A stretch of 64,000 bases of DNA. Origin: Campanula takesimana. Taxonomy: Eukaryota > Streptophyta > Magnoliopsida > Asterales > Campanulaceae. Under the pieces are notes generated by a model. It ran no database searches. It had not been told where the DNA came from and saw only the letters and a list, made by a program, of their open reading frames with translations. Shown piece by piece: positions 58,672 through 64,000 of the stretch (position 1 is its first letter; the number at the start of each line of letters is the position of its first letter). Both the position numbers and the translations under genes were made by a program. The stretch is from positions 236,638-300,637 of the forward strand of contig JAOWBW010001446.1 of NCBI GenBank assembly GCA_026119855.1. The letters are read 5' to 3'.

Positions 58672-59667
58672 TGTAGATACCCCGGGAAAACACGGCTTGG
58701 CTAGAGCGTTGAATTATCCTAGGATGGCTAATTGTGTTTTAGAGTCGCCACCCACGTTTTTGAGGAACGTAAGAAAACCTAATGTTTATGAGCCTAAGTT
58801 TGATTTACGAAAACAAAGATTTTTTGGGATGAAGGGTTCGGGGGTTAGGTTACGAAATGGGAGTACTTAAACACATTTCGCCCGAGAAATGTCGGTCTTG
58901 TTTGTCCATAATCCACTTTAAAGATAAATGTGTTCTTCCTATTTGAATAATGTTAAAAAGGGGGTTTAAAAGGGGTTTATTGTTTAGAATGTAGGGAGAT
59001 AACTCCTAGGCCAATTCAATGTAATGAAAGAGCCATTGGTGTCATGTCCCAAGTGGTTTTGGGTGATTGCACATTGATTGAAAAAAGAAGAAGAAGAAGA
59101 AGAAGAAGAAGAAGAAGAATATTAAGACATAAAGTAGAAGAGAATTGTACCTATAGTAATCTTCAAAGACAACCTTTTGAGAAGGTATAGAATACTTGTG
59201 AAAGAATGTGATGCCAAAGCTTAATGAAAGATCTTGGAATTAAAGGTTCAAGGTCCCCTCCAATGATGGATTGGAGGGGTTTTTATAGTTGAAAATGTGT
59301 CTTTTTTTTGAAGCCAAACGGAGTCTCCAAGAAATCTTTCCTGGGAAAAATCATGTATAATGAGCAAGGGAGAGATTCTTGGGAAGAATCTATAACTGAC
59401 ACACCCCAGAAGCGTGCGCATCCCACCTAGGCGGTGGAAGGCGTGCGCGTCTGGCCTCAAGGGGCGGAGGCGCGCGACTCTGAAAGGCAAATTTTGACAG
59501 AATGGACTAGAAAGTTAGAACTGTTATTCAGTTTAGTCCTTGGACTTAATGGAGCCTGTCTGGAACTTAACCAAAGTAACATAAACTAATAGAAAACACT
59601 TAAAAGAGGGAGAAACACAAAATCAAGTGTGCAATCGGGGTGATCGGTCCAAGGCGGGGTGTCTACA
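58672..59667 (-). repeat. 5' LTR of element H
   Basis: 996 bp, TGTAGATACCCCGG to GGGGTGTCTACA, homologous to the T1 LTRs. The minus-strand TATA box (CTATAAAAA) is at 59280-59288. GC boxes at 59410, 59439 and 59468 are 29 bp apart, the nearest 122 bp upstream of the TATA box. A GAA microsatellite is at 59091-59119. No 3' partner exists in the window. Confidence 0.9.
59410..59480 (-). promoter_or_regulatory. GC-box triplet (H LTR)
   Basis: AAGCGTGCGCATC, AGGCGTGCGCGTC and AGGCGCGCGACTC at 59410, 59439 and 59468, spacing 29-29. The distance to the TATA box matches that in T1 (121 versus 122 bp). Confidence 0.7.
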
Positions 59668-60519
59668 CACCTCCCCTTCCGAGCCGAGTCAACCACACTT
59701 GTCCATGACACACAAATACCGTGACTTCGGTTGGTTTTTGGTCTAGCTCACGTTACCACGTCCTTAATACGTTTCTAAGATTAATTGTGGCCAAGTTAAT
59801 GCCCGATTCACGACTCCTTGTGAAAGCAAGTGTGACCATTGTCAACTTTGACCCGGTCCTTGATTTATGCGTTAATATTGCTATAATTAACCTAAGTCAT
59901 GTATTATGGATAGGGTGACACTGTGTTGTCGAGCCCTAATGAATGGTTCATACTAATCATCCTTAAGCCCATGGATAAAATTCGAGAGCCCTCATAAAAA
60001 ATGAGGTTATACCGGAAGTCCCTTAAGTCCCTAAGACGAATCTCGATCTTAACTGGGGCTTAATCATGATTGGAATGGCTCACGTATTGGGAGTCTTGCG
60101 ATACACTAGACCTTAGGTTCGTTTCTTTTGTCAGTGGAAGCCGCTTGCCCTATAGGACCCTCGCCCGGGACAGTCCATCCATGGGAGTGTGCAAGGCAGG
60201 TGAAAAACGAGGGGTCTATAGGCGTAGTGATGGCCTCCACTGATCCAGGATGTAGAATAGTTGCGAAAAAGAAGAGAAATCTTTTCCAACCTGTTAGGAA
60301 TAAATGCGTTTTAAGTAAACATGAACATAATTAATAATAATAAACCTTCATGTTGCATGAGCCTAAACCCATTCTCCCAAACACCAACCCGAGTGGATAC
60401 CCGAGTCTGAAATGAACCTCCCCTCCTCCGCAGCTCATAAGAAGTGGGTCCGAGTTCCGGGTCATCGTCTGATTAGTGCCGAGTCTGATAGTTCAACATC
60501 AGCTTCACCCAGACTTCTC
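59668..60519. other. Leader-like retrotransposon DNA, no gene
   Basis: No open frame of interest. Directly precedes the gag relic on the plus strand and may be its leader. If H inserted here, CACCT (59668-59672) would be its target duplication. Confidence 0.35.
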
Positions 60520-61097
60520 CGAATGGCTAGTCCGGCAGGAAGTAGTAGTGGGGTGACAACGCAGTGGATCCGAATGGTCTTAGTAGGGAAGAGCTGGTAC
60601 AAGCTCTAGAGGCCGCCAGGACCCGGGAAGAGAAATGTCAGGAAACGCCATGAGGATATGCAGAATAGGGTTATGGAAGCCATGAGGCAGAGAGGGGTAG
60701 CCGTTGTGTTTTGAAAACGACGGAAGTTTTGTGGAAATCACTGATGAAGAGGGAATTAAGAATGTGCATCCCCGAGGATATAATTGGGTTACGCCCCCTC
60801 AAGCTTACCCAAATGTGGAGACCTCACGTACCACGTTCCAAGCCACCACTCACCAAAATGTGCCTACCACTCATGCTTCCCTTGTCCCGCCGGGCGGTTT
60901 TCCCATGTACCCGCCAGGGTTCAACTTGTATGACACAGTCCCAAATAGCCGAGCACCCTTGGCTCCAGCTACCATTGGCCTGCCACCTCCGGCTTTGCCA
61001 ACTACCTCTCGAGAAGTGCCTTACCCACTTTACCACCTAATGGCCCAAACCTCTGAGGCTATCCCACCATATATCCCAACAAGTAACACGGCACCAG
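60520..61097 (+). pseudogene. Proline-rich gag-like relic
   Basis: Plus-strand coding pieces: MASPAGSSSGV (60522), then in a shifted frame LSREELVQALEAARTREEK, then a Pro-rich stretch (60704-61097; VPPGGFPMYPPGFN, IGLPPPALPTTSRE). This resembles the N-terminal part of plant Ty3/gypsy gag proteins, but no gag core is present to confirm it. At least two frameshifts. The frame is cut at 61098 by a new LTR. Confidence 0.45.
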
Positions 61098-64000
61098 TGT
61101 AACGCCCGTCCTAATTCCTATTAAATTCTTGACTTGCATAATTATATGCTATTTAATTGATTTAATTATTTAACTAATTGAGCAAGTTTAGGTCCTAATG
61201 TTTAAGTTGGAACTCTAAGGTCATTTGTGAAATTAAAGTTTAGGGGCTAAAATGCTCAAATTAAAACTTTAAGGTCATTTGTGAAAATTAAAGTTTAGTA
61301 TGAATTACAAAGCATGAAATTGACTTGAAAGACATGTTTAGGCATGTTAAAAGTTTCCTCGTGAGTGTTAGAAAATTTATACTCCTACTCGTGAGAGTTA
61401 AAATATTAACTTGATTTAAATGTTATTAGAAAAATTGTACCATTATTTGTGGTATGGGGGAATGAATGAAAGTATCCCTAAATGTTTATATTAGTATATT
61501 AGAAAATTATACTTATAATTTTGGACGGTGAAATATTTAAATGGAATAAAAGAAATTATCCTATTATTTGTGGACGGTAAAAGAAATGAATTGAACTTGA
61601 AATAAGTGTTCGGGTATGTTAAAAGATCCCACTTGATTGTAAGTAAGTTTATACTCCTACTTGTGGGACGGTGAAATAATAAATTGCTTGAAAAAAATAA
61701 AATTTTGAATTTTAGTACCTTAGGCGACCGCCCATGTTTGGCTAGGCGACCGCCCATCTATCTGGAAGTTTTTCTCTTGCAAAGTCTTCTTTTTGGGCAA
61801 CCGCCCATATCCTTTTGTGCGACCGCACACCTACCCTGATGAACAAAAGTTTTGAATAAAGTTTTGATTAAGCTAGAAATAACCCTAGTTAAGTATATAG
61901 CCTTAATATAATAAGATGTCCTAGCAAGTGTTGTGACACCTTAGGGGAGTCAGAACTTGCTCTTAAACATGAATATTCAATTATTTGAATAGAGAACTTG
62001 AGTATAAGAGTAAGAACTCCTTTATATGTTTTGAAAGTGCTAAGAACAAGCACTAATGTGTTATATATGTCTTGAATCCAATGTTTGTGTACCTTAGGAG
62101 CACTAGAACAATGTCTTGAGCTTGAACATCCAAGTATAGAATTAAGAACTTGTAAGTATAAGATATGTAAGTCTTTTACTTAGCTTAAACTTGAAGTATA
62201 AGACAATTAAATCTTGTACATGACTTGAATATCCAAAGATTGGAATAATAACTTGAGTATAAAATAATTAATTCTTGTACATGTCTTGAATATCCAAAGA
62301 ATTGGATTATGAACTTGAATATAAGATGATAAAATCTTGTACATGACTTGAAACCAACGAGTGTATGGTAATGAACTTGAAAGTGCTATGAACAAGCACT
62401 AACATGTTAGAACTATCCTTGATGTGTATGTGCAAATCTTGCACGTAATTACTTGATAGAATGTGGCTTGTTGACTACTTGATACTTGGTATTAATAACC
62501 AAAGAGTTGGAATATGGAACTAGATAGAGAATGAACAACTCTAAGACATACTTGAATTTAATACGTGTGTATTGAAAGTGCTATGAACAAGCACTAATGT
62601 GCTAGTAATTAGTTTTAATCGTGTATATACTCAATGAAGTATATAAAGTATAAAAAAGATATCTTGTTCTTGAGATGAGTTCCTAAATAAAAAGGGACTA
62701 GTGTAATATGAAGATAATTCATAAAACAATGATTATAGAACACACAATATGTGTTGAAAATGTATTCGATTATTAGCGATAAATATAAACGAGATATGAT
62801 GTGACTAGGTACAATACGACCTATTCGACTACGTTCTTAGAGTCTAAGATGTTGGGCTCTACTTGGAAGTAAGGGTATCGTGATAGACACATTAGTGTGT
62901 TAAAGGTTATATGAATATGTACGTGTAAATATTTCATATGACAAAGTGATATAGTATGACATACCCTACTACTGGTTGGGGTCTGTTATTAATAGACTCT
63001 AATTTGGCTTGATTGTGTTTCGTGACACATTACAGTGCCATTGTTATACTGATTTGTATTCGCGATTATTGCCTGCGTGTACTTATATTTGGTGAGCACA
63101 TGATTACATGTTTCCTGAAGAGCTAGTCCACTACTTTTGTACTTAGTTCTATACTCTTGTAGTTCAAGTAAACATGTACTTGTGCATTCTATGTGAGTCC
63201 AGCTGGTCACCTTGCTTGGTCGGAGATGTATAGGTTCCGCTTATCATGAGGCTGGGGCAAAGTGATAATCAGGTGCCTATGTATCTGCGCTTGAACCCTT
63301 ACTACAGGCCATAGTAACGGCATAGCTTCCTTTATTAGAGCAATACGCCTGATAAAAGTGAATGCTAAACTCCTGAACACCTCGTAAATCTTGTTCTTGT
63401 TAGTGACACTGGTTACCGGGGGTCCTCTTGTGTACTGCACAGCAGCAACTTGATTGATCGTGATTTGTCAAATGTAATAAGCAACGACAACAAGGGTTTT
63501 ACTTAGGAGGAATAAGGTTGGAATATCCTTTGTAACGTGTTAGTTTAGCCTTATATGCTAGCTACTTGATGAGTTGGCTAAACCTCTCATATAATTGTTA
63601 CTTGATGACATCTTGAGCATGATTATTTGATAATCTTCTGATTTGCTGATTACATGATAACATGCTATGTACTTGTATCTAGTAACTTACTTAGATTTAT
63701 CTCACCCCGTTCCTTGTTTATTTGTTCCCCCCCCAGGAAAGCAAGTGGTAATACGTTGTGAGGCTCGACTAGCAGGGGCCTACTTGGCAGGTTGTTCTTG
63801 TTTGGGGATTGTTATCCTTTCCAGTATTTGGTGAGGACGATCTTGTATCAGTTGTTTAGAATCAGTATATTGGGTAGACTTGTATAGTGTTTCTTGTAAT
63901 GCCAGCGTATGTGCTAGGCATGTTTCCGCTGTGTACAACTATTTGGTTTAAATTTCTTGGTATAGAAACTCGTTGTAAGCCATCATAGCTCGTTCCTCTT
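61098..64000 (+). repeat. Long LTR of a chromovirus-like element, cut by the window end
   Basis: Starts TGTAACGCCCG. At least 2903 bp. Shares with LTR A the order: GC-box array, then TTAGATTTATCTCACCCC followed by a pyrimidine tract ending CCCCCAG (63736). The paragraph 61870-62640 contains repeated phrases (GAACAAGCACTAATGTG, three variants; AGACATGACTTGAATATCCAA-type words), i.e. diverged internal repeats. Preceding ACCAG would be its target duplication. Plus orientation by homology to A. Confidence 0.75.
61723..61829 (+). promoter_or_regulatory. Paired GC-box array (last LTR)
   Basis: AGGCGACCGCCCA, AGGCGACCGCCCA, GGGCAACCGCCCA and GTGCGACCGCACA start at 61723, 61744, 61795 and 61817: spacing 21-51-22, as in element A. 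The last box is identical to one in S1 on its coding strand (10525). The bases after box 2 (CATCTATCTG) also match those after box 2 of A. Confidence 0.7.

Larger units (their letters stand above)
43747..59667 (-). mobile_element. Tat-type Ty3/gypsy element H, nested and rearranged
   Basis: From right to left: 5' LTR, PBS, part of the leader, an inverted block holding the rest of the leader and gag, a split hAT element, protease interrupted by element N, RT, RNase H and a second RNase H, ending at the junction with C1. Integrase and the 3' LTR are missing. The second RNase H defines the Tat lineage. Confidence 0.85.

Noticed and set aside
27411..59480. Regular short repeats with unique spacers as a CRISPR-like array
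   Set aside because: The context is plant LTRs, there are only three to six units, repeats are 13 bp and there are no cas genes. The resemblance is formal only.

Overview
The window is plant nuclear DNA, almost certainly from a eudicot, and nearly all of it is a nest of transposable elements. The evidence is the set of families: Ty3/gypsy chromovirus and Tat-type elements, Ty1/copia elements primed from initiator tRNA-Met (TGGTATCAGAGC), and Stowaway, Harbinger, hAT and CACTA-type DNA elements. The background is AT-rich. I see no rRNA, tRNA, CRISPR array, bacterial gene or intact host protein gene. All element genes are broken by stops or frameshifts. I cannot name the species.

Layout. 1-4504: 3' part of a plus-strand chromovirus (element A) with its 3' LTR. 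4505-12587: host-like DNA with MITEs, a microsatellite, a possible small two-exon gene, a carrier-like fragment and a copia solo LTR (S1, TSD GATTG). 12588-18215: element O, bounded by 425-bp LTRs, holding a CACTA-type end and an antisense Tat-like gag-pol relic (M). 18216-21870: host-like DNA with a Harbinger MITE and a tandem duplication. 21871-35499: minus-strand SIRE/Maximus-like copia 3' region (X) with a long extra ORF, interrupted by the gag-only LTR element T1 (26665-34929, TSD GAGCA). 35500-43746: minus-strand copia element C1, its 5' LTR truncated. 43747-59667: minus-strand Tat element H with dual RNase H. H is interrupted by the gag-only chromovirus derivative N (47202-54799, TSD GTACG) and by a small hAT element, and was then rearranged by a ~3-kb inversion. 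59668-61097: plus-strand gag relic. 61098-64000: start of another long LTR running off the window.

Main observation. Six LTR types from both LTR superfamilies carry arrays of short GC-rich, near-palindromic boxes of about 13 bp at fixed spacing: pairs 22-23 bp apart with pairs about 51 bp apart, or triplets exactly 29 bp apart. I count 14 arrays. Identical 13-mers, in the same transcriptional orientation, occur in a chromovirus LTR and a copia LTR, while LTR copies that are otherwise homologous carry different box sequences at the same place. In the copia and Tat elements the boxes lie about 80-190 bp upstream of a TATA box, and a second set lies in the untranslated leader before gag. This looks like an exchangeable promoter or silencing-related cassette shared between unrelated retrotransposons. 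That interpretation is inference; the positions and spacings are read directly from the sequence.
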